DNA of 35,709 nt from Phycisphaerales bacterium (lineage in GTDB: Bacteria; Planctomycetota; Phycisphaerae; Phycisphaerales; SM1A02). Of this stretch, positions 35,605 to 35,709 are shown piece by piece. A program made the position numbers and the translations under genes. The notes under the pieces are model-generated. The model was given only the letters and a program-made list of their open reading frames with translations. It did not search any database and was not told the DNA's origin. The stretch covers positions 1 through 35,709 of the forward strand of contig JASMMN010000094.1 in assembly GCA_030748155.1 (NCBI GenBank), given 5' to 3'. The first letter of the stretch is position 1. Each line of letters starts with the position of its first letter.

Positions 35605-35709
35605 AGAGATCGCCTCGGCAAGCCACCCGGCGCCATCGGCCGCGATGAGTCGGCAACCTCAACAACAACAAAACTCTTGCGACAAACTCCGACATCGGCC
35701 TCGGTGAGT

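Noticed and set aside
1-35709. Restriction-modification, prophage, transposon, tRNA or rRNA loci
   Set aside because: No restriction endonuclease near the methyltransferase, no integrase/transposase/structural phage ORFs, and no tRNA or rRNA sequence words recognised by eye; a tRNAscan/Infernal run would be needed to be certain.

Overview
Gene-dense, high-GC bacterial chromosome segment. The gene content and the ThiD2-ThiE style fusion suggest a Planctomycetota/Phycisphaerae-like organism, but this is low-confidence inference. I recognise no prophage, transposon, CRISPR array, tRNA or rRNA. Most genes are core metabolism or information processing: argS (cut by the left edge), a B12-binding/MeaB-type GTPase fusion, an APC permease with two USP domains, MmgE/PrpD, class I fructose-1,6-bisphosphatase, thiolase, a NapH/NosR-like Fe-S membrane protein, a yeast-FCY1-like cytosine deaminase, ubiX, a HlyD-like adaptor plus TolC pair, a solitary beta-class DNA methyltransferase coupled to a metallophosphoesterase and tsaB, a degenerate-receiver+GAF protein, dnaE, a class IV PLP aminotransferase, lptB, a block of unknown envelope proteins, a LMW phosphatase, pepA, a ThiD2-ThiE fusion, an MBL hydrolase and an atpG outside any visible atp operon. 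The items most worth a second look are the mutase-less B12/GTPase fusion, a ~100-nt rod-like structured element downstream of the orphan atpG, the methyltransferase/phosphoesterase/tsaB operon, the FCY1-like deaminase, a bipartite palindromic element upstream of thiE, a 14-bp x4 tandem repeat upstream of lptB, and a G10 homopolymer inside a membrane-protein gene. All calls come from reading sequence and motifs; no database search was run.
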